DNA from: Hygrocybe punicea
Taxonomy: Eukaryota > Basidiomycota > Agaricomycetes > Agaricales > Hygrophoraceae
Length of the DNA stretch: 64,000 nucleotides
Assembly: GCA_963556145.1 (NCBI GenBank)
Contig: OY744470.1
Span: 4,836,001-4,900,000, forward strand
Direction of reading: 5' to 3'
Positions 21,987-33,667 of the stretch are shown in pieces. Numbering within the stretch: position 1 is the stretch's first letter; the number at the start of each line of letters is the position of its first letter. The notes below the pieces were generated by a model. That model was not told the DNA's origin. It did no database searches and was given only the letters and a program-made list of their open reading frames with translations. The translations under genes were made by a program, and so were the position numbers.

Positions 21987-22999
21987 ATTTGTCTTTTTGT
22001 AAATTCATGAGCATCAAACACTTCATCCCAAGATTGGTCCCCTAATTTCAAGTCATGACCAGATCTCCATGGTTTGAACAAGGTCAACATAGTTGTGCAA
22101 TAATATTCTCTATCTCCTCTGTCACGTCTGGGAAGTGAACCACCAATGAAATTTGGAACCAAATGATATGATATTGTTCATTGAAGTCAATGCAATGTGT
22201 TTCATAAAGTGAATGACCTTGCAGGAACAATATGTGTTCTACATTGTCAGAATGCATACTGTCTGTTTCATCTGTGAAATCATCATTGTCATGATCAAAT
22301 AATATGTTATCCTTATCAATAGTGAGATCATCAGAATCAACCTCAGTTTCACAATGAGTAGTAGTTGGTGCTCCAAAAAAGCAAGCATTAGCTGAATCTT
22401 GTAATGTTGGCTCTAAAAGTAATTCATCTTCACTGTGAATTTCATCATGAACTATTTTTGTTTGGATTTTAACTTTTTTGGCACATTGAATCCATTCATA
22501 TAGATTGACATCCTCAAACCTTTGAGGTCTGTAAATGTAATCATGCACCATTGATGTTCCAACAAAAGTGCCTTGCTGATTTCGGAGGACTACTCTGTCT
22601 GGCTCACTTGACATTTCCATATCACTGTCTGTTTTCCAAGCATTCAACACTTCTCTGACATAATTTTTCCAATACACAGGAATAAACTTGTGGCTGGTGT
22701 AATGATCAGGATTGCCCAGCAAATATAGAGCTGACATGGGTCCACCTATTTCCAGTTTGGCTGTTAATGTATTGATAATTTGTGTGATTAATTTTCTAGC
22801 TTTTTCTTTTCTCTGCATTGATCCACCAAGCATCTCAGAATTTCTGTCAAATACACTTCTGATAGTATCAAATATGCTATAAGTTTTCAGCCCTGGTTTA
22901 GTTATATAGTCATATATATATGCCACAATGGCCTCGATGGCTGTGCCAGATAGAAGACTTGTGATATCAGAGTTGCAGCGTAATAGAAATGTTACAAGT
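21987..22999 (-). pseudogene. Helitron Rep C-terminal part with Y2 motif (X2)
   Basis: Same as X1 4599-5611, including AYIYDYITKPG and the frame change before VPNFIGGSLPRRDRG. Coding is cut at 22999 (GTTACAAGT) by the giant Y element and resumes at 47416 (GGGGTTAATG). Confidence 0.85.
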
Positions 23000-23555
23000 T
23001 ACGAGTTCTTCCATTTATGGAAAACTCGTTCTTATAAACCCGGTTTTCAGCCATTGAGGTGATTCATTCATTCATCTCAGGGACTGAGGGAAAAATGTGT
23101 CCAAATATAGCAACTGAGTTCTAAATCCCTTTTGACTGGTTTCATCCGAGAATCCAGAGCCTCTATTGACTTGCACACTGCATGGATCTTCACCAAATTT
23201 GACAATGAGTATGTGATGGGGACCATCCTGCTGGAAAAAAGTTATGGAGTGCATCTGGTATAATTTGGGCTACCTGTGAGCTATTCTTTGCAAGAGATAT
23301 GAGTATAGCTACAATAACTGGTGTAATATGGCAAAGTAAAAGATGGTACTTTCTAGCTACATTCTATTGTATGTCTGGGACACTTTTGTCCACTTAAGGC
23401 AGCTGGTAAATGTGATATCTGAGTCTCTAGAATGCAAATAAGTGAGGGTGGCCCGGAGTTGTGGCTAAAATTCAAGTGGAGTTTGAAATCCATGTTGAGA
23501 GCATTCGAGCTCAGATGAATCCAAAACCTTCTCTTGGTCAACAGCCTCATCCCCC
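23000..23555 (+). other. 5' leader of the giant Y element
   Basis: Aligns along about 540 bp with the miniature leaders, with substitutions and small indels, and starts with the same terminal hairpin. No conserved ORF is seen. Similarity ends near 23550. Confidence 0.7.
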
Positions 23556-24182
23556 TCCATTTCAGACTCTACTGCCAGCCCCCTGCTACACCTACTGCCC
23601 TACAACTTTCCCATCCTCCTCTACTGTCCCCTAACTCTCTCCAGGAAACTTTTTGGCCTCCAAAAGGTCACCGATGTCTAGCAATAGTGTCACCAGCAAC
23701 CCCAGCAACAGGAGCACATTCCGGCTGCTTTGGAGCACCATGGAGGGTTTCTGAGGGCAGCAGGGGATGTGGTGCACCCACCTCCTGCTATACTAGGTGA
23801 GTTTTCTGTTTTATTAGCTGTCCTGGATCTGAATTGACCATGGGGTGCTCACCCAGGTGTCACCTGCTCCTCCCAGCCTTTCCACCCTATTCAGCACCCT
23901 CCCAGCCTTCTTTCAGTCCCACTGTAGTCCCAGCACCCATTCGTCACCATCTCCACTGCTTCCTTTACCCCTCTTAGCCTGTTCTGCCCCTTTTTCACCC
24001 TTCTGCTCATTCCCCCTCTCCAATCCTTTCTTTGACCTTTATTGACTCTCTTATCATTCACTTATCACGACTATCTCTCATTCCCATCCATTGCCTTCAT
24101 TGTAGCCATATTGTAATACTTTGTAAATAATTTGACATTTAATGAAATTAATTAAATTACAGATAAGTCCCTATTTGTAGAA
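23556..24182. other. C/T-rich non-coding stretch
   Basis: Pyrimidine-rich sequence (about 23560-24050), then AT-rich sequence leading into a hairpin. No supported gene. Confidence 0.4.
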
Positions 24183-24238
24183 GAAAGTGGCTAGCAGGAG
24201 ATCATCGCAATGCCTGAGGCAATTTTGCTAACCACTTC
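24183..24238. repeat. Conserved hairpin, copy 1
   Basis: GAAAGTGGCTAGC at the left pairs with GCTAACCACTTC at the right. It is homologous to the hairpin at 25682-25738. The GTGG/CCAC pair here corresponds to GTGA/TCAC there, a pair-preserving change. AT-rich sequence precedes both copies. Confidence 0.6.
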
Positions 24239-24363
24239 AGCGACTCTGACTTTAATCCTCATGATCATCAGGGGTGTGCACATAGGTATTATACTATTAA
24301 TCATTAATATATTTGTAACAAACTATATGTCTTATTGGATACACTATGAGTACGTGGATTGAA

Positions 24364-24432
24364 AAAGAGCTTTCCACATAGCTGTCACTCAATGTGCAAT
24401 GGGTTGTTGTCCTTGCATCATGTAACGAGTAG
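24364..24432 (+). pseudogene. 3' end fragment of the many-exon cargo gene family
   Basis: Encodes KELST*LSLNVQWVVVLASC, matching the last ~22 codons of the gene ending at 37968, with one in-frame TAG (24379). It is followed by a micro-ORF, as is the intact gene. It looks like the residue of a duplicated unit whose body was deleted. Confidence 0.7.
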
Positions 24433-24598
24433 TATTTGATCATTCCTTGATATATAGATCTTTAAGATCGTTGATATCTACTTGGTTCAGACCGTTTATT
24501 CTGGTTATGTAAGGAAACATGTGCTTATCACGTGTTTGCTGGGGGTCATATGCCTGAATTCTCACGATCCGTCTTTTCTTTTCCTCTAGTCTTTCACC

Positions 24599-24802
24599 AT
24601 GGTCTTCTGGTGTCTACTCCTTTTATTGTTGCTTCTCTGTGCAATAAATTGTAATAAAAAACTATCCGATGCTATGAACAGGTCCTCTGTCCTCCCTCTA
24701 AGTACATTTTTCATTTACACTTTATTATTATTTTTATTTGATGATTGCATACAGAGCGCAAAGTCTGTGACTGGCCTTTTTGTGCCAATGTTTCTACCCT
24801 AA
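24599..24802 (+). CDS. Hydrophobic micro-ORF, divergent copy
   Basis: Opens MVFWCLLLLLLLLCAINC, similar in length and character to MLFHCVVFLLLLLFP at 38220. It lies about 165 bp after the cargo-gene 3' fragment, the same arrangement as at 37968-38220. Its tail is unrelated. The coding claim is weak on its own. Confidence 0.3.
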   Translation: MVFWCLLLLLLLLCAINCNKKLSDAMNRSSVLPLSTFFIYTLLLFLFDDCIQSAKSVTGLFVPMFLP

Positions 24803-25681
24803 ACAATCAACGCGTTGAACTATTCTGGAGGATGGATGGGCCTGAAGTCAATGCTTGACATTGACTTCTTTCTTTCTGGGGTGAACACTTTGTCTTTATT
24901 TGGGCGGGTCTTGGTTGCTGGTTAGCTGGGAACGGGAGGGTTAATGGTCGTTCGTCCTTTTCTTTATCTTTTCATACTCAATTTTTCATTTCATTATATT
25001 CGTTTCTGTTTTGTTATGTTGTGTTGTTCAATGCATTCATCATGTCATCATGAGTTCGTCAAATAGATGAGAGGGGTTGTATTATCACCATGTAGCTATA
25101 TACCATCATCCATATTTGCCATTCTTCGGCAAGTCATTTACATTTGTGAAAACAATCTGGATAATAATGAAGAAAGAATGCACAGCAGGAAATCATGTGC
25201 ACGAAATAAAAATAGTGTCCAATCACGTGATAAGGATCGTAAGAAAAGAGGGTGCAGCAGGAAGTCACATGCATGGATAAGGTGTGCAAAGCTGAGTGCT
25301 GTGACCTCATACATGACTTGTAATTTCTGATCAATAGGTATACCAGTTCCTGTACCGTATTCAAAATACTGTCATCCCCTCAGAATATATCAGTAAAAGC
25401 CCTAGAAACAGCTACTTCTATGATATATATCTCATGAAAATTCAAATGCCTATGTGTGGTGTAAACTCACTAGTGCCTGAATTTGGGCTCAAATCACTTA
25501 GTGCTGGTGACAAGCACCTCCATTTCATTTAGTACTATAACCTTTCCCATATAACCTTCAAAATCCATGGAGAATTGAGTGAGAAACAAATCAAATACTC
25601 TACCAAAAATGTCCATTTGGTAATGAATTAATTAATTATTAATAAAATATTTATTAAATAGATATGTCCATATTTGTAAGA
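24803..25681. other. No gene recognised
   Basis: AT-rich spacer with a degenerate repeat around 25170-25280 (CAGCAGGAAATCATGTGCAC / CAGCAGGAAGTCACATGCAT). No supported coding sequence. Confidence 0.4.
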
Positions 25682-25738
25682 GAAAGTGACAAGCAAGAGA
25701 TCGCCTCAATGCCCGAGGCGATTTTGCTAGTCACTTTC
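25682..25738. repeat. Conserved hairpin, copy 2
   Basis: GAAAGTGAC pairs perfectly with GTCACTTTC, and inner GATCGCCTC pairs with GAGGCGAT. It abuts the minisatellite. Homologous to 24183-24238. Confidence 0.65.
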
Positions 25739-25779
25739 GGCTTATTCAGCAGATGGCAACTTCAACAGCCCCACCATGA

Positions 25780-26830
25780 CCCGCACATGCAATCCGTGAG
25801 TTGGATATTTTTTGTTCACCTTCGCCCGGATACCACTGACTGATGTTCACACAGGCCGTGATCGATTCCGGCACCCCGTTTCCAACCGAAATGACGAGTC
25901 TGCGCGAGGGGAACGGCCGCACACACAATCCGTGAGTTGCCCCCCACTTGATTTTTTTTTGATCACCTTTGCTCGGATACCACTGACTTAAACTCACACA
26001 GGCCGTGGTCAGTTCCGGCACCGTGTTTCCACCCGAAACGATGTGTTTGCGCGAGGGGAACGGCCGCACACGCAATCCGTGAGTGGCCCCCCCCCTTGTT
26101 TTTTTTTGTGCACCGTCGTTCGGAAACCACTGACTCATGTTGTCACAGGCCGTGGTCGATTCCGGCACCCCGTTTCAGACCGAAACGACAAGTCTGGGTC
26201 AGGGAAACGGCTGCAAACGCAATCCGTGAGTTGCCCCCCCCCCTTGATTTTTTTTGTTCACCTTCGCTCGGATACCACTAACTTAAACTCACACAGGCCG
26301 TGGTCGATTCCGGCACCCTGTTTCCACCCGAAACGATGTGTTTGCGCGAGGGGAACGGCCGCACACGCAATCCGTGAGTTTCCCCCCCCCTTGTTTTTTT
26401 TTTGTTCACCATCGCTCGGATACCACTGACTTAGTTTGACACAGACCCTCATCCACTCCGGCACCCCGTTTCCGACCGAAACGACAAGTCTGGGTCAGGG
26501 GAACGGCTGCACACGCAATCCGTGAGTTTCCCCCCCCCCTTGTTTTCTTTTGTGCACCGTCGCTCGGAAACCATTGACTTAAGTTCACACAGGCCGTGGT
26601 CGATTCCGGCACCCTGTTTCCCCCCGAAGCGATGTGTTTGCGCGAGGGGAACGGCCGCACACGCAATCCGTGAGTGGCCCCCCCCCCTTGATTTTTCTTG
26701 TGCACCGTCGCTTGGATACCACTGAGTTAAGTTCACACAGACCCTCATCAATTCTGGTATCCTGTTTCCAACTGAAAGGATGAGTTTGGGCGAGGGGAAC
26801 AGCTGCGTACAGAATCATTCTGTCTCCACC
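25780..26830 (+). repeat. GC-rich hairpin minisatellite of the giant Y element (unit about 147 bp)
   Basis: About seven units, each containing CGCAATCCGTGAG, a C-run/T-run tract, GGATACCACTGACTTA and a CCCGTTTC/GAAACG stem. ORFs across it are repeat by-products. One to two inverted units of the same family occur at 57700-57895 in the X3 leader. Confidence 0.8.
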
Positions 26831-28057
26831 CACTTTTTTGTTTCTGTTTTTTTTTGTTGCTCCAGCATTGTTGGGAGACCCTTACCTTATGCCTACACTT
26901 AATCAATGCTCTACCTTTGTTTGCACTTGAATGAGCTCTCTCAGCCTTGTTGTATTACTTTAATAGTTGAAATGTTATATTTTTTGCGCAAACAATGTTG
27001 TTTGGTCACGGTGGTGCATTGCTTTTTGCTTTCTGCTATACCTACTAGCCCAACAATTGTTTTGGGAGTCCCAGACAATTTAAACTGCCTCTGTGCTTGT
27101 CCTAGCCTGATTCTTGGTGTTGTACACCAACAATCTTTGCTGTCAAAGCTCTCATAAACGACAAAGTACGTTGCTTTTTTGAAAGCTGGATTTCACTCAT
27201 CTTGTGTCTTCATCCTACACATCTAGAGCCATCTTGGAGATCTTTGCAAGGGTTTCCTTTCCGTAGCTCCAAATCTCCATTTGGTTCAGTGGTTGTGGAG
27301 CTATAACTGTTTTACTATTCAGGTACATTTGGTTGATATTACAGCAACCCCTAATCATAATTTTATTATCCTAGCAATTATTTTGAAGCCCTTGCTTCCC
27401 TCTATCCAACTACCACTAAATCAGCAGAATCCAACCGCTGGTTCACAAGGTATTTGACTTTTTCTATCCTCACACTCCTATCTCTTTGTCTCAGAGTATA
27501 CTCATCCAAATCTCTTGATTTTGTAGCCAATTTGGGACCTCTTGGCAACTTCTTTCTGCTGGTATCTTGGCCTTTCCAAGAGACCACCCTGGTCCCGTGA
27601 CAAGTCAATTTTTCATTGGCTTTTTCACTTGCGCTTGGCTTTTCGTCTCCGATTGATCTGGTACTTCTGGGACTAGTTCTGGACTCGCGTATTATCACTC
27701 TCATCAGTTCTTGCTGTGGCTGTAGTGCTGCACATTGGTTTATTAAAAGGAGACTAGAGCAAGGTGAATTACAGAGAAGTGCTACCTCCCTGGGCTCTCT
27801 CTACGAGTGTTACCCCAGTTGCTTGTGATCTAACCAATCACTGCACCGCTCTCTGTAATACAGTGTGTAGGGAGATTGGGCTGGCGGGTTTACAGTTGCC
27901 TCCCCTTCCAATTTGGAAGATTCTCTATTATCAACTACCACTGTTGACACCGATTTCGTCTCTTTGAGAATATACTGGTAGTGTGTACTAGATCCACAGA
28001 GAACTGATTTTCAACCTCGCATCTATCCCAAACTCCCCACTGTCCTTTGACGTACTC
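26831..28057. other. Upstream region of the dioxygenase-like gene
   Basis: No supported gene. Pyrimidine-rich segments near 27400-28000 precede the start codon at 28058 and may hold its promoter, but I cannot define elements. Confidence 0.3.
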
Positions 28058-29947
28058 ATGGATCTCTCTGACTTGATTAATGTGGAAATGTGTGAACAAA
28101 ATGCTCCGGTGAGTTCTGAGTACTCATTTTAATTTGAGTTGCTTGCTCAAGGTTCTCATAGGATGATGGCAACCAGTTTGATGCTCCTATGGGGTCAAAT
28201 ACTGATCAGATGGACTTGGATGTCGCAGTTGTCAACAGAAATCAGGACAATCTATCATGTTCGTTTCTATAACATTATATTTTCTTGCTTTTGTTTAATT
28301 CTCCTTCAATAGGCCACAATAATCCTGAATCAGACAATCCAGTTCTCTTTGGTATCAGGGATGTATACAGCATATCTCCTCTGGATCCCTATACAACAGA
28401 ACCGCCCTACGACTCATTTTGGTGTGAAGATCAGATATCCAGGACACCTGTATCGTCACCAGCTGTATTGGTTCCACCTCCCCCCACAAATCCTCCTGAG
28501 GGATCTGGATTCGTCTATCCTAATGCGCCATCTTATACGTTGGTTCAAGATAACCGTTATCAAAGGGGATACACATATGTAGCCAATTTCGACACGGCTA
28601 AGAAAAGCATGGTTCTGGAAACACTGCTCCATACCATTACCCCTCCAAACATAGGTCCTAGTTTGGTTGATGGGAAACTTGTACACGTTCCAGTTCCTGG
28701 CATGATCCTGATGCCTGTTGGCATACCATTCGTTAATCGTATAAATGGCTCCGATAAACATATCATCACCGTCGCCTGCATTCAAACCGTTTCCTCCATG
28801 CAACAGTATGCGTGCGGCCCAGAAGTCAGCAGACTCGCTGATGAAGTACTGGAAATAGCCTTTGGAAAACCACCTGTTATTGGCCAGCCTGCTGTTCCTG
28901 CCATATACGACCTTGGACTTAAGCACAATGACAGGTCCACAACAGACATTGGTGATCCTCGTAATGGTTCCTCCAGTTTGGCCACAACCAAGATTGAGGG
29001 TGATGGACGTGGCGTAATTGCACCTGCTGTTCAAGTTCAACATCCACAGATATCCCGCCTTCTTCGCATCTGTTACCAGCTGTTCCGACACATCATGCCA
29101 GCTTGCATCTCCAAGCTGGAGTGGGATATGTTTGAGTGGATCTTTTGGGATAACAATGTGCCTGGATTTGGTGGTCCTTTACCGAACAACACTGGTCTGC
29201 AAGTCAATGTATCATCTGATATCGGTGATCTGGCTTCCATGATTGGTCAGTTCCAGGGGAGATTGCACACCGATCGCAATGATTTTCATCCGGCATTTAC
29301 TCTTTTTATTCTGGCTATACGCTTACCTCCAGGTACATGTTCTTGTCATATTTCTTTTCTAAATGCATTTATTAACAATCACAATAGGCAGTGATTCTGG
29401 TCCCTTCTTCTTCCTGAGGCCTGCTTTATACTTCAGGGCAATAAATGTTGCCGTGTTTTTTTCAGTGTTCAAGGGACAGGATCTTCATGGTGGTGAGAAG
29501 CCAACTGTAAATCCAGATCCAGTTGTGGCAAAGGAGTGGCTGGCGCAGACTGGTCTTGGTCAGCTTGCGGATTTGGTCGGCATGCAAAATCGGGTCGGCA
29601 TGGTTGTATATCCTAATCATGCTGCATTTACACGGATTACCCCATTTCTCGTTACCCCAGTCACAGGCTTCGGAAACATGGGATCTCAGTCACATTTCAG
29701 CCGTGGATACCCTACCTTTGCTAGTGATGGCCTACAAATCTTTGGAGATATCGCAACACACAAGAATTTCCTTGCACGTGACCTTGTGTGTAACTCCTGG
29801 AATAGCGCCATTCTTGCTGGCATAGATTCCCCTGTGCATCCTTCTGTTATGCTGTCCAGCATGACTTATACCGATGAGAATGGGGAGATTTGTAGGATGG
29901 CACCTCTTCCATACGATCCAGTCAAAGACAGGTCTTTTGTGCGATGA
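28058..29947 (+). CDS. Fe(II)/2-oxoglutarate dioxygenase-like protein (TET/JBP-like), cargo gene 1, N-terminal part
   Basis: Exons 28058-28108, 28162-28258, 28313-29332 and from 29388 have GT-AG introns of 53-55 nt and consistent phases. The likely double-stranded beta-helix core has HTD at residues 368-370, the PPG-SDSGPFFFLRPALYFR strand region, and DLHGGEKP with a second histidine at 423: an HxD...H iron site. No clear 2OG-binding arginine is visible. In Agaricomycetes, TET/JBP-type dioxygenases are known to expand with transposons; membership here is inference from motifs. An in-frame TGA at 29945-29947 is followed directly by ATG in the same frame. A 39-nt intron (29939-29977) would remove it and fuse this part to the chromodomain part. 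Otherwise it ends here. Confidence 0.6.
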
Positions 29948-32900
29948 ATGAGAGGATACTACTCATGGTATGTGCAGAAGATATGTGATCCACATCATAT
30001 TCCTATTACGAAGACGGCATATGAAAATACCCAGCAGCATTTGCGAGAATCATACAAGAATTCATTGGAATCCTCTCGCCCACGACTTGCACCTCTCAAT
30101 GTCCGACTCCCCATCAAGCCACGACTTGCAGTTACTCCAGATCAGGATTCAGACGCTGCTCATTCTACTCTCTCAACACCTTTGTCATCCCCCCCAGCAT
30201 CGGTGATAGATATCAATTCTGAAGAGCCTATTGCAGCTGTTGCTGCTAATGTCCGACAGTCAGGATCAAAGCGAAAGGCTCTTTCTCCTGTGACCGAACA
30301 GTTGGATGACTCCCATCTTCCTAAAGCAGATGACACTGTAGAGATTGGGAATGATGATGGCTCAGAGTATGAGATTGAATCTATCCAGGAGGTTGCAATA
30401 ATTGATGTAAGTATCGTCTGGATTCTTTCACTTACTCATTACTATTTCCTTTTGTAACTGAAACTCTTTGTTTAGGGGATTCCCCAATGGCGTCTAAGAT
30501 TCAAGGGATACGGACCATCTGAGGACTTGTGGTATGAGCATAAGGGAATTGCGTATGTGTTTCTTTTATTCCATACCAATATCTTTGTAATCTTTTGGAT
30601 TTAGAAAATCTGCTCCCTGCCTTCTCAAGGAGTTTCATAGGAATCCCCAGAACAATGTTCGTCCCTTACATGAACTGGTGTCATCAGCTGGGTCCGATGA
30701 TGATAGCGACACTTCGGATGAGGATTGGGTTGACGACCAAGACCCAAAGCCAAAGAATACATCTTCTGCACGCCCTCAACCCGACATCATAACTGACCCA
30801 CCCACAAAGCAACCAAGTTCCTCTGTAACTACAGGCATGCTTGTTATGCCTGTGGTTTCACAGTTTCTCGGTCCTGTGCCTGATACGTCCTTCAAGATGC
30901 TCGATATACTTCTTGATGTGACCAGACTCCAAGAGGAAGCTATTGCGCTGGATGCTGGTCAGAACCTTGTTGGCAAGCCTATGGATTCCAATACCATTGT
31001 CAAGCTTCTTCGTGATCGTCTTGACCTTGACAATCAGGTCACAGCATTTATGGAACTTGCACCAGAATCAAAGTACACCAACGTATCACCAAATGATGAA
31101 GCCACCCTAATTTTGGAACAGATCGTTGGCTCAGTCGATATTCTCCCTGCCCTGATGGTGGAATCTGAAAAACTGCATTTTCTCCAAAGAGCTATCCAGT
31201 GGCAGATGTGTCATTCCTACTTGGTGTTCTTTCAGTGGTATGAAGAAAGTGGCCCACATCTGGCGCGACAGGTGGCTAACAGTCATCGAGAACACACAAT
31301 TAACGCTACTTTCCCGTCATGCAAACTGCCTCAACCATGTCGTACAATATGTCACATGTGTTCGTACTCAACAACAAAGTATTGTTAGTCATGGAACCAA
31401 ACGACGCAAGACCTCAGCAAAGACAACCAATTTACCGACTCCTCATCTCGAGTTCAATGACGATTTCACAAGACTTTCACTCATACCCTCCCATTTTGTT
31501 GACAATCGCATCAAGTCCAGTTCTTCTGCCATCACACCTCTGCCAATTGTGAATCGGACCATCAACAATGGTGATGCAGCACTTTATGCCATTGTTTCAG
31601 AAGTCCTCTTTGCGCTGTGGTGTGATGCACTTATCATCCCCTCACTTGATACAGCGGATAACCTGTTCAACACCTCTCGACGTCGTAAAATTCCTAACGA
31701 CTCAAAGACAACTCGGAACAAGAATGTAGTTGACCGCTCAATTGTTCGAGGTGGGATTGTTATGGCATTAGTTGATATTGTTGGAGAGGGCATACTGGCA
31801 TCCGATGGCATCCGCAATTTCCTATCCAGTCCAGCCAGGATGTTTACCAAAAACCTGCAGAAGGATGACGCATTCGCCAGTAAACTCATTCGGGATTACG
31901 CAAGTACTATGGAACCTCTCATTACTCATGTTGAGGATTTGCTGGCCGCTAAACCAAAGATAGCAGATTGGTGTGATTACATTGGAAAGTTGGTTAGTGG
32001 TGCTCTGGTGGATCTCGGTGATAGGAGTCTTTCTGCTCTGCCAGGTGGGGCGTCCAAGGGATCGAGATCCAAGAAGAAATGCGTTCCACGGTCCCCACTC
32101 AAGCCTGCTCTTCCCATCAAGAAATTGGAGGACATATTGACAGATTCCAAGGCGCCACATTTTGGTGCTCTTGCTTTAATCTGCCGTGAAGCTTTATCTG
32201 TGGATCATGGAAAGGGCATTCAAGACCTCCATCTCAATCGCGTTCTCTTAGGCCAAACGAAGCCGAAGTACCAACGGACACATACACTTAGTCAGACTTA
32301 CCCATTCCGTCATGCCAGCCCATATGCGATTCTGTTTGCAAAACACTTGCCAGCCAGGCAACTCACCGGACGACTAGGTTTGGCCAATGCATTGGTGTTT
32401 ATGGTTAGTTCTCAATGTGAGGACACCGTCAAGTTTTTGAACAGCGTCACATTCTGGTCCGATTCACTGGAGGAATGTATCTCTACTTTTGATCAAATTG
32501 TCAGGAAAAACTCGCATTTCTACACCGATCTACGCTATAATCCCATATCACCATCTTCATCCAAGACCAAGACGAGTAAAGCAGGCGATACAAAGAAGAA
32601 AACTGGCTTTTTTGCCCTGAACAGACGCGAGCAGGCAGCCTTAGGGTATATTCATTTTGACTCACCAACCATATGGGGTCAGCCTTCCAGTCAGCTCAGT
32701 CTATTCTCAAAAATCCCCCATCGAGATCCTCTGGTGAATCGTTTTACTGAACTCTTCAGTGATGATTTTCAGACCAGGTGGACGAACTTTCTTGGACCGC
32801 TTTTCAACCAAGACCCTGCTTCCTTCACAGGAAATAAACCGACATGGAACGATATGCATCAGTTTATTTGCAAGCTCAGTGTAGCTGGCTTAGGATCAAC

Positions 32901-33431
32901 AACACAATCCTCCCTTACTGCGTTTCAACTCACAAATAATCTCACACTTGCACGCCTCTGCACGCCTCCTCTTGTAGAAGACGTAACAGCCTGGATATGG
33001 AAGATGAAGAAGGCTGGTGCTTATCGCGGTCTACAGGAACTAGGATTCGATGTCACATCTCTCCACAGGACCCACACATCATTCAAATGTGTGTTCAAAC
33101 ACTTTGATGATAATCTGTCGCAGCGTGATCGGTCTTCAATGGGATTTGACATCGGTTGTGGTGTCATTTTTGTGGAGCATATACTGTGCAAAGTTGTTCG
33201 CTGGGATAAGCGCTTGGTGTACAATTGTGGTCAGGGTGCCAGTCTGGTTGGGCTTGGAGATGTAGCGGCTGGTAAGGTAACATGGGCAAAGGGTGCTAAT
33301 CATGACGATGCATCCCTTTTTCCAATTCCTCTTAAAATGAGTCAGGATCGTCTGACAGAGCTTTTGGTTGACGGTAAGATATCTCTTATATATTTGTTAT
33401 TGGTTCTCATATCACCTCTTCAGCTTCTTAG
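29948..33431 (+). CDS. Chromodomain plus large unknown C-terminal region, cargo gene 1 continued
   Basis: Introns at 30407-30475, 30553-30604 and 33374-33423. After splicing, YEIESIQEVAIID + GIPQWRLRFKGYGPSEDLWY + KSAPCLLKEFHRN match a chromodomain (histone-tail reader), at about residues 703-757 if fused to the upstream part. An acidic linker follows, then a large region (FTELFSDDFQTRWTNFLGPL, HTSFKCVFKHFDD, GCGVIFVEHILCKVVRWDKR) that I recall from multi-copy mushroom proteins without known function. A frame change near 31240 is resolved by a candidate 37-nt intron (31199-31235). With both mini-introns the gene would encode about 1,654 residues. Without them it is a pseudogene or two genes. 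Confidence 0.55.
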
Positions 33432-33667
33432 TTCCATTGCCCTAAATTCTGAATACGTCACTTGAACTTTTGACTTGGTTGTAACATTAATGTATCTTAC
33501 TGTACTTGTATGTGATGCGGTCCCATGATTTATATCGAGTTTCACATGTTTTGTTATGCATGTATTTTGTGCTACTAGTACTCAATTTGTCTGTTGGTGA
33601 TTAAACCGAAGATTTTATATGATTGAGTCTTTGATTAAACAGTGTTAAATATCTGAAATGTCTCATA

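Larger units (their letters stand above)
4599..22999. repeat. Giant inverted repeat (palindrome) formed by X1 and X2
   Basis: Left arm 4599-12759 and right arm 14991-22999 are reverse complements. The encoded helicase (795 aa) and USP-like (324 aa) proteins are identical. Coordinates sum to 27750 across the inner arms and 27598 beyond one lost minisatellite unit. The 2.23-kb spacer holds copia and Helitron Z. The outer left limit is set by the giant-Y insertion in the right arm; similarity resumes at 47416-47778. Confidence 0.9.

Noticed and set aside
25780..26830. CRISPR-like repeat array
   Set aside because: Units are ~147 bp and similar throughout, with no short-repeat/variable-spacer structure, in a eukaryotic genome.
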